A stretch of DNA of 16,005 nt, taken from positions 1-16,005 of the forward strand of contig JAQVQF010000022.1 in NCBI GenBank assembly GCA_028701715.1, written 5' to 3'. Positions 7,548 to 14,066 of the stretch are shown piece after piece (the first letter of the stretch is position 1; every line of letters begins with the position of its first letter). Position numbers and translations under genes: made by a program. The stretch comes from Eubacteriales bacterium (lineage in GTDB: Bacteria > Bacillota > Clostridia > Oscillospirales > CAG-382). The notes beneath the pieces were generated by a model. It made no database searches, was not told the DNA's origin, and was given only the letters and a program-made list of their open reading frames with translations.

Positions 7548-8687
7548 ATGAAAAAGCTCACGGTTATTTTGCTTTCAGCTGCGCTTTGCGTGTTTTGTAT
7601 TTCCTTATCTTCCTGCTTGTTTTCCAAAGAAACCTATGAAATAGCTCTTATAACCGGTACCTCCGGGGTGACCAACAGATCCTCCGCGCAAGGCGCGCAT
7701 ACGGGGATAGACGAATATTGCCGCGAAAATAATATAGCATATAACTATTTTGTACCGGATGAGGATAATACCGAAGCATACCTCAGGCAGGTGGAAAAAG
7801 CAGTTTCAAGCGGAGCGGAGCTGATAGTGTTCGCAGGTTATTATTTGCAAGACGCGGCAAAAACGGCGGCGGAGCTTTATGACGATGTGAATTTTCTGCT
7901 TGTGGACTGTTACGCGGACATTGACGATACAAGAGTTCATTCGATAACCTTTCGCGAGGAACAGGCGGGCTTTTTGGCGGGCTTTGCGGCGGTGACGGAA
8001 GGCTACACCGAGCTTGGTTTTATTACGGGTGATGATAACGAAATTTCACAAAAATACGGCAGCGGTTTTATCCAGGGAGCGGAATACGCCGCGGTTTCGA
8101 AGGGAATTCCCAAGATATACATTAAATACTGGTGCGCAGAATCATTAAAAGCGAGTGACGAATTAAAGCAGGTTGCCATCGGTTGGTACGGCAACGACAC
8201 AGAGATTATTATGGTATGCGGAGAGGGTATTCAATCCTCCGTAACCTCCGCCGCCAATAATATGAAGGGCAAGGTCATCGGCTTCGATATGGACCAGGCG
8301 GGATACAGCGAACGCTATGTGACTTCGGCGATAAAATCAATCGATACCGCTGTTTATTCCACTCTTGAAGCGTATTATAAAAATTCCGGCTGGGATAACA
8401 ACAGAGCGGGAAAAAGCGTTTCCTACGGTATAGAGACGGATAACATAGGCTTGCCGACAAATTTCGGCAGCTTCCGTTTTTCCTCCTGGACAGTGGACGA
8501 CTATGAAACTCTGTACGCAAAAATAAAATCGGGTAAAATATCAGTTTTGTCTCCCCCCGCGACACAGGAAACAACCGCCTGCGAGGTTATATATTTCGAA
8601 AGCGGCTTACCCGAAACAAACGACACAAGCGATATAAGCGATATAAGCGATATAAGCGATTTAAGTGATATAAGTGATAACAGTTAA
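7548..8687 (+). CDS. BMP/PnrA-family substrate-binding lipoprotein with a Ser-Asp-Ile tail
   Basis: The product is a probable cell-surface binding protein of the basic membrane protein family, whose members bind purine nucleosides or related ligands for ABC importers. The signal peptide MKKLTVILLSAALCVFCISL ends in a lipobox LSSC with C23 as the lipidated residue. Family-like stretches include VEKAVSSGAELIVFAGYY, ITFREEQAGFLAGFAA, LGFITG, YGSGFIQGAEYA and VIGFDMDQAG, as in the periplasmic-binding type 1 fold. I chose ATG 7548 because GGGGTG lies nine bases before it; the in-frame GTG at 7536 overlaps that site. Residues 359-379 are seven tandem Asp-X-Ser units. No ATPase or permease gene is adjacent, so it is an orphan here. 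Ligand unknown. Confidence 0.85.
   Translation: MKKLTVILLSAALCVFCISLSSCLFSKETYEIALITGTSGVTNRSSAQGAHTGIDEYCRENNIAYNYFVPDEDNTEAYLRQVEKAVSSGAELIVFAGYYLQDAAKTAAELYDDVNFLLVDCYADIDDTRVHSITFREEQAGFLAGFAAVTEGYTELGFITGDDNEISQKYGSGFIQGAEYAAVSKGIPKIYIKYWCAESLKASDELKQVAIGWYGNDTEIIMVCGEGIQSSVTSAANNMKGKVIGFDMDQAGYSERYVTSAIKSIDTAVYSTLEAYYKNSGWDNNRAGKSVSYGIETDNIGLPTNFGSFRFSSWTVDDYETLYAKIKSGKISVLSPPATQETTACEVIYFESGLPETNDTSDISDISDISDLSDISDNS
8622..8684 (+). repeat. Seven-unit 9-bp tandem repeat encoding a (Asp-Ile-Ser) tail
   Basis: Seven consecutive 9-base units based on GATATAAGC run up to the stop codon of the lipoprotein gene. Three central units (8631-8657) are identical, and the flanking ones differ by one to three bases. 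Each unit is three codons, so changes in copy number would keep the frame and only lengthen or shorten the acidic, serine-rich tail. Confidence 0.95.
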
Positions 8688-8916
8688 ATCTTCTCCGTCC
8701 GTTAGGGCGTCCTTCGGGATAAGCGAGATATAATGTTTACCATCAAAAAGCCGAGGAGGAAGACTGTTAATATAATTGTTGATATATAAGTAAGCATTAT
8801 TTTCGTGTTGTTTTAAAATTACTTATTACTTTAATCGAATAAACATGTATATGTATAAACACATTTTTCAAAGGTTACACATACTGATAAAACATGGAAA
8901 ATACGGGCATAATTAT
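8688..8916. other. Untranslated stretch between the lipoprotein stop and its terminator
   Basis: These 229 AT-rich bases hold no convincing gene. There is a small hairpin near 8696-8710 and an 18-codon ATG frame at 8733-8789 without a good ribosome binding site. The stretch makes an unusually long 3' untranslated region if the lipoprotein transcript ends at the hairpin at 8917. Confidence 0.6.
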
Positions 8917-8951
8917 AGGTGAAAGCGAAACGCTTTCACCTTTATCTTTTA
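8917..8951 (+). terminator. Intrinsic terminator after the lipoprotein gene
   Basis: AGGTGAAAGCG and CGCTTTCACCT form a perfect 11-bp stem (8917-8941) around a three-base AAA loop, followed on the plus strand by a T-rich run (TTTATCTTTT). It lies between convergent genes. Read on the minus strand the same hairpin is followed by a poorer AT-rich tail, so it may also stop the transcript arriving from 9622, less efficiently. Confidence 0.88.
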
Positions 8952-8983
8952 TTATTTTAGCTGCTGCTTTTTATTGTTAACTG

Positions 8984-9622
8984 CTAACTGCTTTCCGGCT
9001 CCGTTATCCGCTCGGAAACCGGCTGGTTTTTCAGCTTCAGCTCCAGTGCCGTATCGCTTCCGTCAACCAGAGACATGGTGCAAACCCCTTTTTCGTACAC
9101 AATATCTATCCCGATAAAATACTGCTCCAGCAGCTCAACGGGCAGGTAATATTCGTAATTTTCATATAATATCGGTATCGAAAGACGAGCGGGGTTGCCG
9201 TTAATATACATAAACGACGAATTTGTATAGCATTCGAGGCTTTCTCCGCTTTTTCGCAGCATTACCGTAAGCTTATCCCCGTCTCCCGCCACCGAAAGAT
9301 CGCATAATTTATCGAGATCGGTTAATGAAATATACAGTCCGTAGCTTTTATTTGCCTGCTTTACGCTTGACGCGGCGATTGTTTTACCTTTCTGATTTAT
9401 AAGATTTATCGAATACAGCTCGGCTTCGTCGGGTGTGGAATTAAAGGAAATATAATAATAAAGAAACACAACGAGACTAAACACGGTATAAAAGGTCAAG
9501 AATACGACCATGACGGCGCAAATCATCTGACGGCGGTTTTTTTTGGTTTCTTTAATACTGTTGCGACGTTCGAAAACCTCCGGGACTTCATCAGTCCTTT
9601 CGGATGATTTTCTTGTTGCCAC
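8984..9622 (-). CDS. Single-pass membrane protein with copper-amine-oxidase-N-like extracellular domain
   Basis: I cannot name this 212-residue protein. The first 32 residues are charged and basic (cytoplasmic), residues 33-57 form one strongly hydrophobic helix, and the rest lies outside by the positive-inside rule. The outer part contains a stretch around residues 140-185 with YINGNPARLSIPILYENYEYYLPVELL and IGIDIVYEKGVCTMSL. This resembles the copper-amine-oxidase N-terminal fold found as a wall-associated or stalk domain in many clostridial surface proteins (pattern: ING, small-strand, PV/LL, hydrophobic-EKG-strand). No catalytic motif is visible. The start is a GTG at 9622 with a strong GGGGGGTGA five bases upstream. 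The gene diverges from the ClpC-like gene and converges on the lipoprotein gene. That it is membrane-anchored is firm; the domain assignment is tentative. Confidence 0.75.
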   Translation of the reverse strand: MATRKSSERTDEVPEVFERRNSIKETKKNRRQMICAVMVVFLTFYTVFSLVVFLYYYISFNSTPDEAELYSINLINQKGKTIAASSVKQANKSYGLYISLTDLDKLCDLSVAGDGDKLTVMLRKSGESLECYTNSSFMYINGNPARLSIPILYENYEYYLPVELLEQYFIGIDIVYEKGVCTMSLVDGSDTALELKLKNQPVSERITEPESS

Positions 9623-9642
9623 GATATCACCCCCCGTGTTTT

Positions 9643-9671
9643 ATTATAGCAAACATGCCATAATAAAGCAA
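9643..9671 (-). promoter_or_regulatory. Extended -10 promoter of the membrane-protein gene
   Basis: On the minus strand TATAAT (9648-9643) is preceded directly by TGC, an extended -10 element, with a weaker TTGCTT at 9671-9666, 17 bases away. Transcription would start near 9636, almost at the ribosome binding site, leaving a leader of only about 14 bases before the GTG start. Confidence 0.65.
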
Positions 9672-9673
9672 TC

Positions 9674-9700
9674 GGTTTTTCACCTTTTTTTAAAAAAACC
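9674..9700. other. Inverted repeat in the divergent control region
   Basis: GGTTTTT (9674-9680) and AAAAACC (9694-9700) are inverted around a run containing seven T and seven A (9685-9698). It lies between the membrane-protein promoter and the ClpC-like gene. No good -35/-10 pair for the ClpC-like gene is visible here, and there is no match to the CtsR operator (direct GGTCAAA repeat). It could be an operator or just an AT-rich coincidence. Confidence 0.35.
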
Positions 9701-9750
9701 ATAACCTTAATAGTGCAAAGCAGTTAAATCAAACGTATCAGGAGAATCTC

Positions 9751-11904
9751 ATGACGAACAGATTTACCGAAGACGCAAAAAAAGTACTGAGCGACGCAGT
9801 CACCTCGGCGCGTGAATACGGGCATACTTTCGTGGGAAGCGAGCATCTGCTCCTTGCCATTACCAGAACTTCGCCCAGGTGCTTTGCCAATACCGCGATA
9901 ACCTACGAGCGTATGAGGCACCAGATATATGAGCTTGCCGGTACCGGGGCGGACAACTATATAGGCGGCGAGGATCTCACTCCGAAATGCAAGAAAATCC
10001 TTATGCAGGCGGGACGCCACGCCAGAGACCTGGGGTGTGAAGCCATAACCATTTCCCATATACTAATGGCTATTCTGACTGAGGAATGCGTCGCCAAACG
10101 CATTATCGAAATGGAGGGCATATCTATCTGTGATATTCTGATGTCCTTGGGAAGCGAAAGCCGCGAGGACACGGATATCGCGACCGAGCAAAAAAAGCGA
10201 GAAAGCTCAAGACCCACTCCCTGTCTCGATAAAAACGGCACCGATCTGACCGCGGTTGCCGTTGGGGGAGGGATCGAGACCATTATAGGACGCGAAGCTC
10301 AGGAAGAACGAATCATACGCATATTATTGCGCAAAAGCAAAAACAATCCCTGCCTGATAGGCGAAGCCGGAGTGGGAAAAACCGCGATAGCCGAATCCAT
10401 AGCGAAGCGTATCGCCGAAGGCAGGGTTCCGGATCGGCTGAAGGATATGCGTTTGATAACCGTGGATATCCCTGGAATTGTCGCAGGTACGAAATACCGG
10501 GGCGAATTTGAGGAAAAGCTGAGAAATATAATTAACGAAGCCAAGGGCGACGATATAAACCTGTTTGTCGACGAAATGCACACGATTGTCGGAGCGGGCA
10601 GCGCGGAAGGCTCGGTGGACGCTTCCAACATTCTCAAGCCCTCCCTTGCCAGACGGGACATACGCATGATAGGCGCTACCACCCCCGGCGAATACAAGCG
10701 TATAATCGAAAAGGATCCCGCGCTTGAGCGGCGTTTTCAGCCGATAAAAATAGACGAACCTTCCAATGAGGAATGCGTAAAAATGCTCGCCGCGACAAAA
10801 AAATATTACGAGGCGCATCACGGTGTCATTATCACCGAAAACGCGATTGAGGAAGCGGTGCGTATATCCTCGCGCTTTATAAACGGCAGAAAGCTCCCGG
10901 ATAAAGCGGTGGATTTAATTGACGAAGCGGCCGCGAACGCCGTTATAAAGCATGCGGCGATACTCGACGGCGAGGATATTGTTTCAATCGCCGCCGCGGT
11001 TACCGGAATACCCTCCGCCGTGCTTTCCTGCAGCGGTGACGGGGAGTGCGAAAGACTGCTGGCCGCGCTTACAAAAGCGCTTGTCGGACAGACCGAAGCG
11101 ATCGGAAAGATGACCTCCTGCTACAGAAGATATATTTCCCGTTCCCAGGCCGGAAACCGGCCTTCAAGTATAATCCTTGCGGGTGAAAAAGGAGCGGGCA
11201 AGACCTATGCCGCTTCGGTTTTTACAAAAGCGGCGGGTTTTTCAAGCGTTATACGGCTGGATATGAATGAATTTACCGAAGGTCATACCGTTTCCAAGCT
11301 TATCGGCTCGCCTCCCGGCTATCTCGGCTACGGCGAGGAAACCGCGCTCGCCGAAAAGATACGGCGCGCTCCGTATTCGGCGCTGATATTCGATTCGGCC
11401 GAAAAAGCGCATCCCGATGTCCAGGCAATTGTTTCGCGGATTCTCGAGGAGGGTGTGCTTACCGATTCTTCCGGAAATACGGTCAGCTTCGGCTGCGCTT
11501 TCGTGCTGGTAATCGTATCGCCTCAAAGGGGCATGAAGAAAACCGGATTTATGACAAACGGGCTTTCATCCGCTCATATTCCGGAAATTTTTGAAAGCAA
11601 GGCCGACGAAACCATCTTCTTCCCTTCTCTTTCGGACGAGAGCATGTATATAATCGCATCGGAGCGCTGCGCCGCCTGCGCTTCGGGTTATTTTAAGGGC
11701 AAGCTCAGCTTTTCAAAGGAATTTGAGGAATTTCTTAAAAATCAATCGGGAAAGCTGTCATCCGCTTCGGCGTGTGTGAGATATGCCGACAGACTCATGG
11801 CCGATGTGCTTGCCGAAATACCCAAGGAGGAATACGCAGGCGAGATTTGCGTCACTTCCGACGGTAAAAGCGCCGTCTTCAGAATTCCCGAAAAAAAAGC
11901 TTGA
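9751..11904 (+). CDS. ClpC-like AAA+ unfoldase without M-domain and with a degenerate second ATPase domain
   Basis: The 717-residue protein has the ClpC layout but is about 90 residues shorter than typical ClpC (about 810). Residues 1-150 are a double Clp N-domain. D1 looks active: Walker A GEAGVGKT (204-211), pore loop GTKYRG (Y249), Walker B D274-E275, sensor 1 T310, arginines R327/R328. The coiled-coil M-domain that follows D1 in ClpC is missing. D2 keeps Walker A GEKGAGKT (K484, T485) and pore loop GSPPGYLGYG (519-528), but the Walker B Glu is S549, the sensor-1 Asn is P591, the arginine-finger position is K617 and the GARPLRR sensor 2 is replaced near 672-678. A KTGFM loop at 597-601 sits where ClpC has its ClpP-binding VGF. 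AGGAG lies six bases before the ATG. No ctsR, mcsA or mcsB is adjacent. Substrates and protease partner unknown. Confidence 0.88.
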   Translation: MTNRFTEDAKKVLSDAVTSAREYGHTFVGSEHLLLAITRTSPRCFANTAITYERMRHQIYELAGTGADNYIGGEDLTPKCKKILMQAGRHARDLGCEAITISHILMAILTEECVAKRIIEMEGISICDILMSLGSESREDTDIATEQKKRESSRPTPCLDKNGTDLTAVAVGGGIETIIGREAQEERIIRILLRKSKNNPCLIGEAGVGKTAIAESIAKRIAEGRVPDRLKDMRLITVDIPGIVAGTKYRGEFEEKLRNIINEAKGDDINLFVDEMHTIVGAGSAEGSVDASNILKPSLARRDIRMIGATTPGEYKRIIEKDPALERRFQPIKIDEPSNEECVKMLAATKKYYEAHHGVIITENAIEEAVRISSRFINGRKLPDKAVDLIDEAAANAVIKHAAILDGEDIVSIAAAVTGIPSAVLSCSGDGECERLLAALTKALVGQTEAIGKMTSCYRRYISRSQAGNRPSSIILAGEKGAGKTYAASVFTKAAGFSSVIRLDMNEFTEGHTVSKLIGSPPGYLGYGEETALAEKIRRAPYSALIFDSAEKAHPDVQAIVSRILEEGVLTDSSGNTVSFGCAFVLVIVSPQRGMKKTGFMTNGLSSAHIPEIFESKADETIFFPSLSDESMYIIASERCAACASGYFKGKLSFSKEFEEFLKNQSGKLSSASACVRYADRLMADVLAEIPKEEYAGEICVTSDGKSAVFRIPEKKA

Positions 11905-11929
11905 CAAACACACGGCTTACGGATATAAT
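11901..11929 (+). promoter_or_regulatory. Perfect-consensus promoter of the ylxM-ffh operon, overlapping the upstream stop codon
   Basis: TTGACA (11901-11906) and TATAAT (11924-11929) match consensus at all 12 positions with a 17-base spacer. The TGA stop of the ClpC-like gene (11902-11904) lies inside the -35 box. Transcription would begin near 11936, giving a leader of about 109 bases before ylxM. Confidence 0.85.
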
Positions 11930-11930
11930 A

Positions 11931-11959
11931 CGCCTGTAAAGGAAAACACTTTACAGGCG
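11931..11959 (+). repeat. Perfect 11-bp inverted repeat at the ylxM-ffh transcription start
   Basis: CGCCTGTAAAG and CTTTACAGGCG flank a seven-base loop GAAAACA. The left arm covers the predicted start site of the promoter at 11901-11929. It may be an operator for a dimeric repressor, or the stem of a terminator for the ClpC-like transcript, although the following TGCTTTGCGTTT is only moderately T-rich. A second, weaker hairpin (GCTTTA to TAAAGC, 11991-12017) lies further along the leader. Confidence 0.7.
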
Positions 11960-12044
11960 TGCTTTGCGTTTATATGTTTATTAAATTAACGCTTTACATA
12001 TATTAATGTATTAAAGCATGCGACGGCATATAAGGGTCATATAT

Positions 12045-12362
12045 ATGAACATTAACGAAAAAAGAAGCGAAATATCCCTGCTGTTCGATTTTTATTCCGC
12101 CGTGCTTACCGAAAGACAAAGAGAGGTTCTTGATTTTTATTATAACGAAGACCTTTCGCTTTCCGAAATCGCGGAAAATTTGGGTATAACAAGGCAGGGC
12201 GTCCGCGACGCGATAATCCACGGCGAGGAATATCTTTATTTTCTTGAAAAGAATATAAAAATGGCGGAACACGACCGCAGGGTACGCGAAACCGCGTATA
12301 ATATTATTAATCTTACAAGGGACGAAAACATAATCCGCGAAGCCGAAAAACTTATAAACTGA
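12045..12362 (+). CDS. ylxM: YlxM-type helix-turn-helix protein (UPF0122), SRP operon
   Basis: YlxM proteins are small DNA-binding-like proteins encoded with ffh; a link to the signal recognition particle pathway is suggested for the family, but the molecular role is poorly defined. The 105-residue product contains the sigma-70-region-4-like segment LTERQREVLDFYYNEDLSLS and the helix-turn-helix SLSEIAENLGITRQGVRDAI (38-57), typical of the family (B. subtilis YlxM is about 110 residues). I chose the ATG at 12045 because AAGGG lies eight bases before it; the frame is open back to 12018 but that start has no ribosome binding site and the added residues lack family likeness. It ends 17 bases before ffh. 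Adjacent ftsY, common in other Firmicutes, is not here. Confidence 0.9.
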   Translation: MNINEKRSEISLLFDFYSAVLTERQREVLDFYYNEDLSLSEIAENLGITRQGVRDAIIHGEEYLYFLEKNIKMAEHDRRVRETAYNIINLTRDENIIREAEKLIN

Positions 12363-12378
12363 GAGGTCATGAGGTCAT
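12363..12378 (+). promoter_or_regulatory. Tandemly duplicated ribosome binding site of ffh
   Basis: The eight bases GAGGTCAT occur twice in direct succession (12363-12370 and 12371-12378) just before the ffh ATG at 12380. The second copy places GAGG five bases from the start codon; the first is 13 bases away. rpsP, later in the operon, also uses GGAGGTCAT. Confidence 0.75.
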
Positions 12379-12379
12379 A

Positions 12380-13702
12380 ATGTTCCAAAGCTTAGTTGAA
12401 AAAATGGCCGAGGCGCTTAAAAAATTTAAAAATAAAGGTAAGCTTACCGAAGCAGACGTCAAGGCGGGTATGCGGGAAATAAAGCTCGCTCTCCTTGAGG
12501 CCGACGTAAACTTTAAGGTGGTCAAGGATTTTGTCGCCAAAGTTTCTCAAAGAGCGGTGGGCAACGAGGTGCTTGAAAGTCTGCTCCCGGCGCAGCAGAT
12601 TGTAAAAATCGTCAACGAAGAGCTGATAGCCCTCATGGGCGGTACGGCCGCCAAGCTTGAGGTGGCGTCCAGGCCCCCTACGGTGATACTTATGTGCGGA
12701 CTGCAGGGCTCGGGAAAAACCACTCACTGCGCCAAGCTTGCGGGAAGACTTAAAAAGCAGGGTAAGAATCCTCTTCTTGTCGCCTGCGACATATACCGAC
12801 CCGCCGCGATCAAGCAGCTGCAGGTGGTGGGCGGGCAGGTAAACTGCGAGGTATATGAAAAAGGCACCGCAAATCCGGTGAACACCGCGGCCGAAGCGGT
12901 CAAGCACGCGGTTAAATACGGTTTTGATACGGTCATAATCGACACTGCCGGGCGGCTTCATATAGACGAAGCGCTGATGGCGGAGCTTAAAAATATAAAA
13001 TCCAAGGTCAACCCAACGGAAATTCTGCTGGTCGTGGACGCCATGACCGGTCAGGACGCTGTCAACGTGGCGCAGGCCTTCAACGACCTGCTCGATATAA
13101 CGGGTGTTATGCTCACCAAAATGGACGGCGATACCCGCGGCGGCGCGGCGCTTTCGGTAAAATATATAACGGGCAAGCCCATTAAGTTTATTGGCACCGG
13201 GGAAAAGCTCGACGCCATAGAAACCTTCCATCCCGACAGAATGGCTTCACGCATATTGGGAATGGGCGACGTGCTTTCTTTAATCGAAAAAGCCGAGCAG
13301 ACCTACGATGATAAAAAAGCGGCCGAGCTTGAAAAAAAATTCAGGGAGCAAACCTTCACCTTAAACGATTACCTTGACCAATTCAAGCAGATTAGAAACA
13401 TGGGAAGCATGGAATCGCTCCTCGGTATGATGCCCGGGATGAAGCCCGGACAGCTCAAGGACGCCAAAATCGACGAAAAGCAGCTCGGACGCACCGAGGC
13501 CATCATTCTTTCCATGACCATGAGAGAACGGGTGAGGCCGGATATACTGAATTCATCGCGAAAGCGCAGAATAGCGGCGGGCAGCGGCACAACCGTTGAG
13601 GAAATAAACCGACTGCTGAAGCAGTATGAGCAAACCAAGCAGCTGATGAAGCAGTTTATGGGCGGCGGTAAGAAAAAGAACAAATTCAAATTACCTTTTT
13701 AA
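12380..13702 (+). CDS. ffh: Signal recognition particle protein (SRP54)
   Basis: Ffh is the GTPase of the signal recognition particle; with SRP RNA it binds signal sequences on ribosomes and delivers them to FtsY at the membrane. The 440-residue protein shows the N-domain helical bundle (about 1-90), the G-domain with P-loop GLQGSGKTT (107-115), DTAGRLHID from D188, VVDAMTGQDA, and TKMDGDTRGG from T246. The methionine-rich M-domain (from about 325) includes NMGSMESLLGMMPGMKPG and the RNA-binding SSRKRRIAAGSGTTVEEIN. The lysine-rich tail GGGKKKNKFKLPF is normal. It follows ylxM by 17 bases with a doubled ribosome binding site. Identification is certain. Confidence 0.98.
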   Translation: MFQSLVEKMAEALKKFKNKGKLTEADVKAGMREIKLALLEADVNFKVVKDFVAKVSQRAVGNEVLESLLPAQQIVKIVNEELIALMGGTAAKLEVASRPPTVILMCGLQGSGKTTHCAKLAGRLKKQGKNPLLVACDIYRPAAIKQLQVVGGQVNCEVYEKGTANPVNTAAEAVKHAVKYGFDTVIIDTAGRLHIDEALMAELKNIKSKVNPTEILLVVDAMTGQDAVNVAQAFNDLLDITGVMLTKMDGDTRGGAALSVKYITGKPIKFIGTGEKLDAIETFHPDRMASRILGMGDVLSLIEKAEQTYDDKKAAELEKKFREQTFTLNDYLDQFKQIRNMGSMESLLGMMPGMKPGQLKDAKIDEKQLGRTEAIILSMTMRERVRPDILNSSRKRRIAAGSGTTVEEINRLLKQYEQTKQLMKQFMGGGKKKNKFKLPF

Positions 13703-13787
13703 AAATAAAACGAAACGCGATGTCAATTTATTCGGTATTTATTGCAAATAAATATAAATTTTAATATTAATTCGGAGGTCATTTAAA

Positions 13788-14030
13788 ATGGCGGTCAAAA
13801 TCAGACTCAGAAGAATGGGCGCAAAGAAAGCACCCTTTTACAGAATTGTCGTGGCGGACTCACGTTATCCGCGCGACGGCAGATTTATTGAGGAAATAGG
13901 CTATTATAATCCCATGAAAAACCCCGCGGAAATACAGCTCGACGCGGAAAAAGCGAAAAAATGGATTTCCGACGGCGCTCAGCCTACCGAAACCGTCAGG
14001 TCTATCCTCAGAAAAAACGGAGTTGTATAA
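13788..14030 (+). CDS. rpsP: 30S ribosomal protein bS16
   Basis: bS16 binds 16S rRNA and helps the 5' and central domains fold during 30S assembly. The 80-residue length and the sequence MAVKIRLRRMGAKKAPFYRI, followed by VVADSRYPRDGRFIEEIGYYNP and QPTETVRSILRKNG, are diagnostic. A strong GGAGGT lies eight bases before the ATG, the best ribosome binding site in the window, which fits the high demand for a ribosomal protein. An 85-base AT-rich gap separates it from ffh; I see no strong internal promoter there. Confidence 0.98.
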   Translation: MAVKIRLRRMGAKKAPFYRIVVADSRYPRDGRFIEEIGYYNPMKNPAEIQLDAEKAKKWISDGAQPTETVRSILRKNGVV

Positions 14031-14066
14031 TATCCGGGGAAATCAATAGAAAGGCATGATTATTTA

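Noticed and set aside
8733..8789. Eighteen-codon basic peptide frame with a TATAAT just before it
   Set aside because: No -35 box at the right distance and no convincing ribosome binding site; it could be chance in AT-rich DNA.
9721..9730. Ten-base CAGTTAAATC shared with 8681-8690
   Set aside because: Short, AT-rich and partly within the end of a coding repeat; not flanked by further similarity, so no evidence for a mobile-element duplication.
10324..10821. Open frame of 165 codons antisense to the ClpC-like gene
   Set aside because: It mirrors the conserved D1 region of a clearly coding plus-strand gene and has no signals of its own.
12392..13231. Open frame of 279 codons antisense to ffh
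   Set aside because: It is a shadow of the ffh coding sequence, with no ribosome binding site and no recognisable protein family.
13736..13770. AT-rich inverted repeat (TATTTATT/AATAAATA) and a TTGCAA-17-TATTAA promoter-like pair before rpsP
   Set aside because: Only four of six bases match in each hexamer and the start site would fall inside the rpsP ribosome binding site. The palindrome is only A and T in its arms.
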